A stretch of 6,211 bases of DNA from Robiginitomaculum sp. (GTDB lineage Bacteria; Pseudomonadota; Alphaproteobacteria; Caulobacterales; Maricaulaceae): contig NVVO01000017.1 in the NCBI GenBank assembly GCA_002733385.1, positions 1-6,211 on the forward strand, in the 5' to 3' direction. Positions 1-5,870 of the stretch are shown piece after piece. A program made the translations under genes and the position numbers. Under the pieces are notes generated by a model. The model had not been told where the DNA came from. It did not search any database and saw only the letters and a list, made by a program, of their open reading frames with translations. Within the stretch, counting starts at the first letter, position 1. Each line of letters starts with the position of its first letter.

Positions 1-50
1 GACCTCCGCTTCGCTCCGGCCACCTCCCCCGCTGAAGCGTGGGAGGGAAA
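1..50. repeat. GC-rich palindromic intergenic repeat downstream of nuoD (edge of a longer element)
   Basis: Bases 23-32 and 37-46 form a 10-bp stem with one mismatch (C29/T40) around a TGAA loop. The flank at 1-20 (CCTCCGCTTCGCTCCGG) has the composition of dispersed repeats often seen between alphaproteobacterial genes, in which a hairpin of the CTCCC...GGGAG type is followed by a GGCCGGAGCGAAGCGGAGG-like tail on the other strand. The element is cut by the window edge. It lies 29 bp past the nuoD stop and therefore probably between nuoD and the next nuo gene. There is no run of T after the hairpin on the minus strand, so it does not look like an ordinary terminator. Family membership is recognition from memory, not a search result. 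Confidence 0.5.
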
Positions 51-78
51 TAATAAGTTGTTTGCACTACCGCACCCA

Positions 79-1266
79 TCATCGGTCAACCTCCCCGAAC
101 ACGATATCCAGTGAGCCTAGAATGGCCGAGACATCGGCGAGCATATGGCCTTTGTTGAGGAAATCCATGGCTTGTAGATGGGCAAAACCCGGGGCGCGGA
201 TTTTACATCTATAGGGTTTGTTGCTGCCGTCCGAGACCAGATACACCCCGAACTCGCCCTTGGGGGCTTCCACGGCGGTATAAATCTCGCCCGCCGGGAC
301 CTTAAAGCCTTCGGTGTATAATTTGAAATGCTGGATCAAGGCTTCCATATCTTGCTTCATATCCGCGCGTCGAGGCGGCGTGACTTTGTGGTCACCCGAC
401 ATCACCGGACCTTCCGGCATCATGTCGAGGCATTGCTCGATAATTTTGACGCTCTCATACATTTCTTCCATGCGGCACAAATACCGATCATAACAATCAC
501 CGTTTTTGCCCAAGGGGATTTTAAATTCAAGCTCGTTATAAACCTCGTAAGGCTGCGCCCGGCGCAAATCCCAAGCCATGCCAGAGCCGCGCACCATAAC
601 GCCGCTAAAGCCCCAATCGAGGGCGTCTTGCTTGGAGACCACGCCAATATCAACATTGCGTTGTTTGAAAATCCGGTTGTCGGTCAACAGAGTTTCAACA
701 TCGCGCATTTTTTGCGGAAACTGCTTGCACCAGTCGCGCATATCGTCCGCTAATCCGGCGGGCATGTCTTGTCGCACACCCCCGACCCGAAAATAAGCCG
801 CATGCAGGCGCGAGCCAGACACGCGCTCATAAAACACCATCAGCTTTTCGCGCTCTTCAAAACCCCAAACCGGCGGCGTCAATGCGCCAACGTCCATAGC
901 CTGTGTCGTCACATTCAAAATATGCGATAAAATCCGGCCAACTTCCGACCACATAACCCTTAGGAATTGCGCCCGGCGCGGCACTTCAACGCCCATCAGC
1001 TTCTCAATCGCTAGACAAAACGCATGTTCCTGGTTCATGGGCGCCACATAATCGAGCCGGTCAAAATACGGGATCGCCTGCATATAAGTCTTGTGCTCAA
1101 TCAGCTTTTCCGTACCACGGTGCAAAAGCCCAATATGCGGATCCACCCGCTCAACAACCTCACCCTCAAGCTCAAGCACAAGCCGAAGCACCCCATGAGC
1201 CGCAGGATGCTGCGGCCCAAAATTGATGGTGAATTTCCGGTCTGGGTTTTGGGTTTGGTCAGTCAT
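79..1266 (-). CDS. nuoD: NADH-quinone oxidoreductase subunit D (49 kDa subunit)
   Basis: This is the peripheral-arm subunit of respiratory complex I that, with NuoB, forms the quinone-reduction cavity on the cytoplasmic face of the inner membrane. From the ATG at 1266 it has 395 residues, the usual length for a NuoD not fused to NuoC. Visible family motifs are GPQHPAAHG (residues 17-25; its histidines lie near the quinone head group in known structures), GLLHRGTEKL (46-55), RLDY (70-73; the Tyr matches the quinone-binding tyrosine of the family) and the C-terminal DIVFGEVDR. The ATG is preferred over the GTG two codons upstream because GGGGGG lies 5 nt before it and family homology starts at once. 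The ATG overlaps the stop of a small upstream frame (ATGA), so translation may be coupled. The sequence upstream of the start is rebuilt by a repeat element and a partial duplication of this gene's own 5' end. The core protein is intact. Confidence 0.97.
   Translation of the reverse strand: MTDQTQNPDRKFTINFGPQHPAAHGVLRLVLELEGEVVERVDPHIGLLHRGTEKLIEHKTYMQAIPYFDRLDYVAPMNQEHAFCLAIEKLMGVEVPRRAQFLRVMWSEVGRILSHILNVTTQAMDVGALTPPVWGFEEREKLMVFYERVSGSRLHAAYFRVGGVRQDMPAGLADDMRDWCKQFPQKMRDVETLLTDNRIFKQRNVDIGVVSKQDALDWGFSGVMVRGSGMAWDLRRAQPYEVYNELEFKIPLGKNGDCYDRYLCRMEEMYESVKIIEQCLDMMPEGPVMSGDHKVTPPRRADMKQDMEALIQHFKLYTEGFKVPAGEIYTAVEAPKGEFGVYLVSDGSNKPYRCKIRAPGFAHLQAMDFLNKGHMLADVSAILGSLDIVFGEVDR
1220..1266 (-). 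repeat. Direct repeat copy B: 5' end of functional nuoD
   Basis: The first 16 codons of nuoD are repeated about 200 bp upstream, at 1408-1469. The block 1220-1242 matches 1408-1430 at 21 of 23 bases, and 1248-1259 matches 1448-1459 at 12 of 12. Similarity continues past the start codon into the G-rich ribosome binding site (1272-1277 here, 1471-1475 in the other copy). The two copies differ by a 15-nt (5-codon) length difference, so the duplication is not recent. Confidence 0.8.
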
Positions 1267-1469
1267 AAGCACCCCCCAAAAACAAACTCTATTGTCATCC
1301 CGGACAAGCCGCTCTTGCGGCGCAGAGCCGGGACCTCGGTGCTTGCCGCAAGCACGAGGCCCCGGCCATCTTTAATGAAAAAAGGGCCCGGGGTGACAGC
1401 GAGTGGGAAATTGATGGTACATTTCCGGTCAAGGTTTTGAGCAGAAGTTTGGGTTTGGTTAGCTATCAC
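1263..1469 (-). CDS. Small bridging ORF between nuoC and nuoD: duplicated nuoD start fused to a palindromic repeat
   Basis: This 68-codon frame starts with a GTG that overlaps the nuoC stop (GTGA) and ends at a TGA that overlaps the nuoD ATG (ATGA). Residues 1-21 (MIANQTQTSAQNLDRKCTINF) are a diverged copy of the NuoD N-terminus (MTDQTQNPDRKFTINF). The rest is read through the palindromic element and has no recognisable domain. A strong G-rich ribosome binding site (GGGGAGGGGG) sits just before the GTG, inside the end of nuoC. The frame is offset from nuoD, so it is not simply an extended NuoD. It may be a non-functional by-product, or a translated leader that carries ribosomes from nuoC across the insertion to nuoD. 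The peptide itself probably has no enzymatic role. Whether it is translated cannot be told from sequence. Confidence 0.35.
   Translation of the reverse strand: MIANQTQTSAQNLDRKCTINFPLAVTPGPFFIKDGRGLVLAASTEVPALRRKSGLSGMTIEFVFGGCL
1293..1398. repeat. REP/RPE-like palindromic element inserted at the nuoC-nuoD junction
   Basis: The element is bounded by imperfect terminal inverted repeats, TGTCATCCCGG (1293-1303) and CCGGGGTGACA (1388-1398), with one mismatch. Inside is a strong hairpin. CCGGG (1328-1332) pairs with CCCGG (1361-1365), CCTC (1334-1337) with GAGG (1356-1359), and GTGCTTG (1339-1345) with CAAGCAC (1349-1355), around a CCG loop with one bulge and one mismatch. A second small hairpin is GCCGC/GCGGC (1308-1312 and 1317-1321), and GGCC boxes at 1364-1367 and 1384-1387 can also pair. 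The TGTCATCCCGG terminus is typical of short dispersed palindromes in alphaproteobacteria, which encode no transposase. Here it interrupts the operon without splitting a complete gene. Confidence 0.75.
1408..1469 (-). repeat. Direct repeat copy A: diverged duplicate of the nuoD 5' end
   Basis: This segment matches the start of nuoD at 1220-1266 in two blocks, 21 of 23 and 12 of 12 bases. It lies directly after nuoC, where the nuoD start would be expected in an uninterrupted operon. Its start codon has become GTG and it carries extra codons (TSAQ region). Nine bases (1399-1407) separate it from the palindromic element. It forms the first third of the bridging ORF. Confidence 0.8.
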
Positions 1470-2083
1470 ACCCCCTCCCCTTTCTCTTCTTCATCCATTA
1501 CATACTTCGCCCCCTCCCACGGAGACATGAAATCAAAATCGCGGAATTCTTGGGGTAAGTTCACCGCTTCATATATCACTGATTTACGTTCTTCGTCGTA
1601 GCGGACTTCTACGAAACCCGAGAGCGGGAAATCCTTGCGCAATGGATGACCCTCAAAGCCGTAATCGGTGAGTAATCTACGCAAATCCGGGTGTTCATCA
1701 AAGGCGATGCCGTACATGTCGAAAGCTTCGCGCTCGAACCAGTTGGCGGCCGGATAGACGCCAGTCATAGTGCGGACGGGGGTGTCGGCGTCCGTGGTTA
1801 TTTTGACGCGGATCCGGTGGTTAAGCTGCATGGAGAGCAGATGATAGACCACATCGAAACGGCGCTCACGGCCCGGATAATCAACACCGCAAATATCAAT
1901 CAGCGTGGTGAATTTACACACCGGATCATCGCGCAAAAACGCAATCGTACCCGCGATATCCTCTCGCCTTGCTTCCAAAACCAATTCGCCGTTTGTGATG
2001 TGCGCACCATTGAGCGAACTATCCAGAGCGGCCAATATGTGGCCTTTTAAATTTTCAAGATCATTGCTCATATGCTTTTTCAT
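1466..2083 (-). CDS. nuoC: NADH-quinone oxidoreductase subunit C (30 kDa subunit)
   Basis: This subunit of the complex I peripheral arm has no cofactor and packs against NuoD and NuoB. At 205 residues it is a normal length for a separate alphaproteobacterial NuoC. The complex I 30 kDa signature is clear: NWFEREAFDMYGIAFDEHPDLRRLLTDYGFEGHPLRKDFPL-type sequence covers residues about 114-154, followed by GFVEVRYDEE and the conserved tail FRDFDFMSPWEG (180-191). The ATG at 2083 lies 3 nt after the nuoB stop with no strong Shine-Dalgarno sequence, so coupled translation from nuoB is likely. A second in-frame ATG at 2071 (residue 5) is an equally possible start. The last codons (KGEGV) are written with G-rich bases that also serve as a ribosome binding site for the frame starting at 1469. 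Confidence 0.96.
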   Translation of the reverse strand: MKKHMSNDLENLKGHILAALDSSLNGAHITNGELVLEARREDIAGTIAFLRDDPVCKFTTLIDICGVDYPGRERRFDVVYHLLSMQLNHRIRVKITTDADTPVRTMTGVYPAANWFEREAFDMYGIAFDEHPDLRRLLTDYGFEGHPLRKDFPLSGFVEVRYDEERKSVIYEAVNLPQEFRDFDFMSPWEGAKYVMDEEEKGEGV

Positions 2084-2086
2084 ACC

Positions 2087-2629
2087 CTAGCGTTCAATAT
2101 TGCCTTCGCGGTGAATTTTCTTTTGTAATTGCAAAATCCCGTACACCAAAGCTTCGGCGGTCGGCGGACAGCCGGGCACATATATATCCACCGGCACAAT
2201 CCGGTCACACCCGCGCACCACGGCGTAGGAATAATGGTAATATCCGCCGCCGTTGGCACATGAGCCCATAGAAATCACATAGCGCGGATTGGGCATTTGG
2301 TCATAGACCTTGCGCAGGGCTGGGGCCATTTTATTGGTCAGCGTTCCCGCCACAATCATCACATCGCTTTGGCGCGGTGAGCCGCGCGGCGCAAACCCGA
2401 ACCGTTCCACATCATAACGCGGCATGGCTGCTTGCATCATCTCGACGGCGCAACAAGCCAGCCCGAATGTCATCCACATCAGCGAGCCAGACCTGGCCCA
2501 AGTGATCAGACTGTCGGCTGGCGCCACCAAAAACCCTTTATCGGCCAATTGATCCGACAGGCCGTCGTAAAACGGATCATGCTTGGTCGGGTCGTAGCTT
2601 GGTGTTTCGTTGATGATGATTTGCGACAT
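2087..2629 (-). CDS. nuoB: NADH-quinone oxidoreductase subunit B (N2 iron-sulfur subunit)
   Basis: NuoB carries the terminal 4Fe-4S cluster N2, which passes electrons to quinone at the junction between the peripheral and membrane arms. The protein has 180 residues. All four N2 ligands are present: the tandem cysteines C59-C60 in GLACCAVEM, C124 in MGSCANGGGYY and C154 in VPGCPPTAEAL. The motif PRYDVERFGFAPRGSPRQSDVMIVAGTLTNKMAP-type region (70-103) is intact. The start is supported by GGGGGAG 6 nt before the ATG. It lies 30 nt after nuoA and 3 nt before nuoC, consistent with one operon. Nothing about the protein is unusual. Confidence 0.98.
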   Translation of the reverse strand: MSQIIINETPSYDPTKHDPFYDGLSDQLADKGFLVAPADSLITWARSGSLMWMTFGLACCAVEMMQAAMPRYDVERFGFAPRGSPRQSDVMIVAGTLTNKMAPALRKVYDQMPNPRYVISMGSCANGGGYYHYSYAVVRGCDRIVPVDIYVPGCPPTAEALVYGILQLQKKIHREGNIER

Positions 2630-2659
2630 ATATAACTCCCCCGAAATAACCCTTGCGGA

Positions 2660-3109
2660 TTACTCCCAGTCAAGGGCTCCCTTCTTCCAGGCATAGGCCA
2701 GGCCAACGGCAAGCTCGAACAAGAATATCATGACGACAGCCCAGCCATATACCCCGATTTTATCCAGGGAAACCGCCCACGGAAACAAAAATGCCACTTC
2801 GATATCAAAGATAATAAATAAAATCGCCACCAGATAAAACCGGACATCAAATTTCATGCGACTGTCATCAAATGCATTAAACCCGCATTCATAGGTCGAG
2901 ATTTTTTCCGCGTCCGGGCTGGACGGTGCAAATATCTTGGCCATCACTAAAAAAGCCAACGATATCACCAGGGCAATAGCGAATAAAATGACCACGGGTA
3001 AATATTCGAGCAAAAAAGCCGCCTGAGCGCCAGACTGAACGCTGAGCTGGCTGCCAGAACTGACAGAATTAACGGTGCTGAATAAAACAAATTGCAGGCC
3101 GTCTGTCAT
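2660..3109 (-). CDS. nuoA: NADH-quinone oxidoreductase subunit A
   Basis: This is a small complex I membrane subunit with three transmembrane helices that helps close the quinone cavity and reach the proton-pumping arm. Family landmarks are EYLPVVILFAIALVISLAFL (helix 1), STYECGF (72-78), RFYLVAILFIIFDIEVAFLFPWA (helix 2 with conserved acidic residues) and a third helix ending AYAWKKGALDWE. The ATG at 3109 gives 149 residues and has GGTGGAAG upstream. A GTG at 3136 would add nine residues and has weaker support. Many alphaproteobacterial NuoA proteins begin close to the EYLPVV segment, so about 33 residues rich in Ser, Gln and Val look like an N-terminal extension. A TTG at 3013, directly before CTC-GAA-TAT (LEY), is an alternative start. 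The gene is first in the operon and follows a gap of about 165 bp after the FecR-domain gene. Confidence 0.95.
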   Translation of the reverse strand: MTDGLQFVLFSTVNSVSSGSQLSVQSGAQAAFLLEYLPVVILFAIALVISLAFLVMAKIFAPSSPDAEKISTYECGFNAFDDSRMKFDVRFYLVAILFIIFDIEVAFLFPWAVSLDKIGVYGWAVVMIFLFELAVGLAYAWKKGALDWE

Positions 3110-3172
3110 GCTCGTGCTTCCACCATTATTTAGCACAAATGATGATTGCCATCCCGTGCAGATTTCCCGGGC

Positions 3173-3201
3173 AAGATAATCACTAGCCAGACAAAATGCA
3201 A
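3173..3201 (-). promoter_or_regulatory. Candidate sigma70-type promoter for the nuo operon
   Basis: On the minus strand TTGCAT (3201-3196) is followed after 17 bp by TATCTT (3178-3173). The predicted start of transcription near 3166 would leave a leader of roughly 57 nt before the nuoA ATG. Both hexamers are imperfect. The location, in the only sizeable gap upstream of nuoA, is the main support. Confidence 0.35.
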
Positions 3202-3276
3202 TGCGTTATTTTGCCCTATTGACAGTTTATTTTGGGGTATTCTCCCGCCGTATTCCAATCAGATAACAGGAAATTA

Positions 3277-4263
3277 TTACGGACAATTTGGAAAATGTGG
3301 GTTAAGTGGCGTACAGGGTTGAATCGGGATAGCTCCTGGCCCCATTATAAGGTCAATTTCTGGCGGCCTATCGAAACCCGTGTCGGGTTGAAGAAAGCCA
3401 GGCTCTTTCGGGTCGGGTATTTCACCATCATTACGCCTTGAAGTTTTACGCAAACGAATATCATCTAAATTTAAATTTCCGATATTGGTATCAATTTCAA
3501 ACGGTTTATAACTGGCCCCGCTCGATGGTTGTGTACGCAATTGGGTATTAAAAAATTCTAAATCTTCCGCAGACAATACGAAAGGGCGTGTCGGCGGACT
3601 ATCTTTACTGGCGACAAAAACCGCGAGACCGCTTTTGCGCACAATCACCGTTTTACCGCCCGATGTGATGGTGATAACACCTTTCCGGTTTTTAGACTTA
3701 TGGCGGGCACCAGGCCCGCGCAAAATAAACAATGTGGCACCCTGCATGTCTAACTTCATATTTTTCTTAATGACACCAGCACGGCGGGCAAATTCAACGG
3801 CGCGCGGCCCAACCAAACCTTCAACCACCGTCCCGCGAACCCCCAAACTTGCCACCGGCGTGTCTATAGACACGCTGTTGGGGCCAGACTTGGATATGTT
3901 GCCTGACATAAACCGGAACATACCCTTGGAGACTTTGGCCGTCATGGTATTGTTATTTTTATCCGGGTCATAAACGAACCTATCAATGGTGAGTTCACAG
4001 TCCGGCCCAACGGTAAACATGGTTTGATCTAGCAAGAGAACTTGCAGACTGCCTACCCGGGTTGAGTTGATTACATCTCCGAGCAAGACGGGGGCTTTAA
4101 CCACGGCCTGTTTAGCTAATTGTTCCCCGGTTTGAATTGTCACATCCCCTTTGACTGCGGAATTGATGCCAATGCTGCTATCGGCTGCAACAGCCATACC
4201 GTGACCACAAATAGATAGGGTAAGAATGCTCGAATACAATGCAGTTTTGAAAAAATTATTCAT
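3277..4263 (-). CDS. Secreted FecR-domain protein paired with an outer-membrane barrel gene
   Basis: The protein has 328 residues. A signal peptide (basic MNNFFK, then a hydrophobic core) ends near AVA-A (residues 24-27), so it is exported. Residues about 58-147 form a FecR-type domain: LLGDVINSTRVGSLQVLLLD, TMFTVGPDCELTIDRFVYDP, KVSKGMFRFMSGNI and VSIDTPVASLGVRGT. Unlike classical FecR it has no cytoplasmic anti-sigma segment, and no sigma factor or TonB receptor gene adjoins it. The tail (about 275-328) is rich in Pro and Asp and has two cysteines near its end (C317 and C327) that could form a disulfide. Start support is strong: AAGGAG begins within the TAA of the preceding gene and lies 8 nt before the ATG. 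It is probably co-transcribed with and coupled to that barrel gene. Its role is unknown; a surface-exposed or periplasmic substrate or partner of the barrel is an inference. Confidence 0.85.
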   Translation of the reverse strand: MNNFFKTALYSSILTLSICGHGMAVAADSSIGINSAVKGDVTIQTGEQLAKQAVVKAPVLLGDVINSTRVGSLQVLLLDQTMFTVGPDCELTIDRFVYDPDKNNNTMTAKVSKGMFRFMSGNISKSGPNSVSIDTPVASLGVRGTVVEGLVGPRAVEFARRAGVIKKNMKLDMQGATLFILRGPGARHKSKNRKGVITITSGGKTVIVRKSGLAVFVASKDSPPTRPFVLSAEDLEFFNTQLRTQPSSGASYKPFEIDTNIGNLNLDDIRLRKTSRRNDGEIPDPKEPGFLQPDTGFDRPPEIDLIMGPGAIPIQPCTPLNPHFPNCP

Positions 4264-4270
4264 CTATATA

Positions 4271-4278
4271 TCTCCTTA
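4271..4278 (-). promoter_or_regulatory. Shine-Dalgarno sequence overlapping the upstream stop codon
   Basis: TAAGGAGA on the minus strand contains both the TAA stop of the barrel gene and AAGGAG for the FecR-domain gene, 8 nt before its ATG. This arrangement suggests that ribosomes finishing the first gene restart on the second, giving linked expression. Confidence 0.75.
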
Positions 4279-5622
4279 AAAGTCCCACAAAAACTTTAGG
4301 GCCGCACCCGTATTCTGGTAGTTAAAAATATCTATGTTCGAATTTAATTTCGTGCGGTGAATGACCACTTCAGCATAAAGATTTTCAAGTTCCGAGCCAT
4401 TAAATACACCCATCCAACTCCCGATATTATTGAGACTGGACCCCAGAGCAGCATAGCCGCTAAACTGATCATCTTGGCGAACGACTGGCGGAGCAACAAA
4501 GAGATTTGGCGCACCATATTTTAAGGACCTCAAACCAGCATTGGCTTTGAAATAAATACCGTTGTCAAATTCATTGCGAACATGCGCACCCAACCGAAAC
4601 CCTTTATAGCGAAAAAATTGTGTCGTGGCGATTTTACGTTCATAACCGACATCTAAACCGTAACTCAACTTTGCTGTCGGGCGGAACAATAGTGAAGTAT
4701 TGAGCAAGAATTTACCGCCAGATAAAAACCGGCCATCCGGGTTAAAATTCGTGTCTTCAATATCTTGGTAATATGCGCCGCCCATTAATTTGAAATATGT
4801 AGTGTCTGTAATTTTGGTGCCAAGCGAAACTTGCACCCCCGTTTGTGATAGATATTTTTCATCGAGAATATAGACATTGTCGGCGTTAAGATTAGCTTGC
4901 CAATCGATCGCAGACAATGCACCCGATAGTCCTACAGAGCCACTAAGAACCTCATAGTTGGACTGAGTAAATGTCGCGTAATTGCGTGTTTGCGCTTTAA
5001 GCCCCATATTCAAATTTATGCCGCTATTCAACAAAGGAATGCTGGCCTTTAGCGCAGCATTGGCAAATTTAGATGTGTCGCGACTGCTCACGACTATGAA
5101 AGTTGTTTCGAATAAATTGTTACTGGCATTTGAATCGCTGCGCACGCCAACTTCAACATATCCTTTGATTTTAACAGTTTTTTCGGCTTTGCCGCCGCCT
5201 TTATTGGTAGGGCTCAACTGACCTTGATGATAATCAACAAGCCGTCTTTCTTTTTCGGTCAGTGGGCGGTTTTCCAATAGATCAAATTCACGCTTCGCGC
5301 CGTATTGATCATCAAGCTGAAATAAAACAATAGCATAAAACAGACGGGCTGAATCCCAGTTAGGCTGTGCGTATAACATGCCTTCCAAGGCACCTGCTGC
5401 GCTTTTCAAATCGCCCTTGGCAGCCTGCTGGCGAGCATAATTCAGTTTTAGTTCATTATTATCCGGGTTTTGAAAAAATTGTTCGAAACTAATTGGCGGA
5501 CCATTATAAGCCTGAGCCTGTGCCTGAACTTGGGCCAGCTCAGTGCCAAATGTTACAGCACCGCAAAACAATGCACCCACTACCAGCTTATGAAAATAGT
5601 CAATTAAATTGCTTTCTTTCAT
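4276..5622 (-). CDS. Exported TPR-like / outer-membrane beta-barrel protein, surface-assembly-modifier-like
   Basis: The protein has 448 residues. A signal peptide covers about 1-38, with a hydrophobic stretch at 13-26 and a cleavage site in the AQAQA run. Residues about 54-120 (LKLNYARQQAAKGDLKSAAG..., PNWDSARLFYAIVLFQLDDQYGAKREFDLL) look like two TPR helical repeats. A charged Gly/Lys linker (about 136-148) leads to a C-terminal region from about 150 with alternating aromatic and polar residues typical of beta strands, ending in Trp-Asp-Phe, a terminal aromatic as expected for Bam-assembled barrels. TPR plus barrel is the layout of Slam-type (DUF560) surface lipoprotein assembly modifiers, and similar barrels sit beside secreted FecR-domain genes in other alphaproteobacteria as I recall. 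The similarity is architectural, so the function is inferred. GAGGA lies 3 nt before the ATG. It is first in a two-gene unit. Confidence 0.75.
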   Translation of the reverse strand: MKESNLIDYFHKLVVGALFCGAVTFGTELAQVQAQAQAYNGPPISFEQFFQNPDNNELKLNYARQQAAKGDLKSAAGALEGMLYAQPNWDSARLFYAIVLFQLDDQYGAKREFDLLENRPLTEKERRLVDYHQGQLSPTNKGGGKAEKTVKIKGYVEVGVRSDSNASNNLFETTFIVVSSRDTSKFANAALKASIPLLNSGINLNMGLKAQTRNYATFTQSNYEVLSGSVGLSGALSAIDWQANLNADNVYILDEKYLSQTGVQVSLGTKITDTTYFKLMGGAYYQDIEDTNFNPDGRFLSGGKFLLNTSLLFRPTAKLSYGLDVGYERKIATTQFFRYKGFRLGAHVRNEFDNGIYFKANAGLRSLKYGAPNLFVAPPVVRQDDQFSGYAALGSSLNNIGSWMGVFNGSELENLYAEVVIHRTKLNSNIDIFNYQNTGAALKFLWDF

Positions 5623-5870
5623 TATTCCTCACAATCGCAGATATATAATATCGTCGCTTATGAGACAGGTTTAAGTCCGAGTATATCCCATATTCATGGG
5701 GTCGTCTGAAATGGTTCTAAGAAAACCAAAAGTCCAGCTACACCAAATGTTCTGCACCGTGCTTCATGAACACATTGTAATGCCTGGTTTATGTCCTGTT
5801 CATTTTAGCGGCGTTAGTCTGTTTGGCGGAGGGGTTGAGTTTACACCTATAACCAAATGAAAGATGATCT
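5623..5870. other. Divergent intergenic region between the barrel gene and the lipoprotein gene
   Basis: These 248 bp separate two divergently transcribed genes and must hold promoters for both. A small inverted repeat, CCCAT-attc-ATGGG (5687-5700), lies upstream of the candidate barrel promoter and could be an operator half-site pair, though five paired bases may be chance. For the plus-strand gene, TATAAC at 5848-5853 is a possible -10 box, but no good -35 is at normal spacing. No convincing small gene, tRNA or terminator was seen. Confidence 0.5.
5645..5674 (-). promoter_or_regulatory. Candidate promoter for the barrel/FecR unit
   Basis: On the minus strand TTAAAC (5674-5669) is followed after 18 bp by TATTAT (5650-5645), which has five of six bases of the -10 consensus. 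Transcription would begin near 5638, giving a short leader of about 15 nt that still contains the GAGGA ribosome binding site. The -35 box is weak. Confidence 0.3.

Noticed and set aside
328..753. 141-codon plus-strand frame opposite nuoD
   Set aside because: It is fully antisense to the strongly conserved nuoD coding sequence; the His- and Arg-rich translation is what the complementary frame would give.
1293..1398. Reading the nuoC-nuoD hairpin as a transcription terminator
   Set aside because: On the minus strand the hairpin is not followed by a T-run, the terminal inverted repeats mark it as a dispersed element, and a terminator here would cut off the rest of an essential operon.
1220..1469. 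nuoD as a frameshifted pseudogene
   Set aside because: The 395-codon gene from 1266 is complete with its own start, ribosome binding site and conserved N-terminus; only the upstream duplicate is a remnant.
3232..3441. Plus-strand open frame with promoter-like TTGACA (3219-3224) and TATTCT (3238-3243) in front
   Set aside because: The two boxes are only 13 bp apart, too close for a normal promoter. The frame lies mostly antisense to the 3' end of the FecR-domain gene, and its peptide shows no recognisable domain.
3277..5622. Classical FecIRA-type iron signalling locus
   Set aside because: No ECF sigma factor gene and no TonB-dependent receptor (plug domain, TonB box) are present; the barrel protein is too short and has a TPR-like N-terminus, and the FecR-domain protein has a signal peptide instead of a cytoplasmic anti-sigma region.
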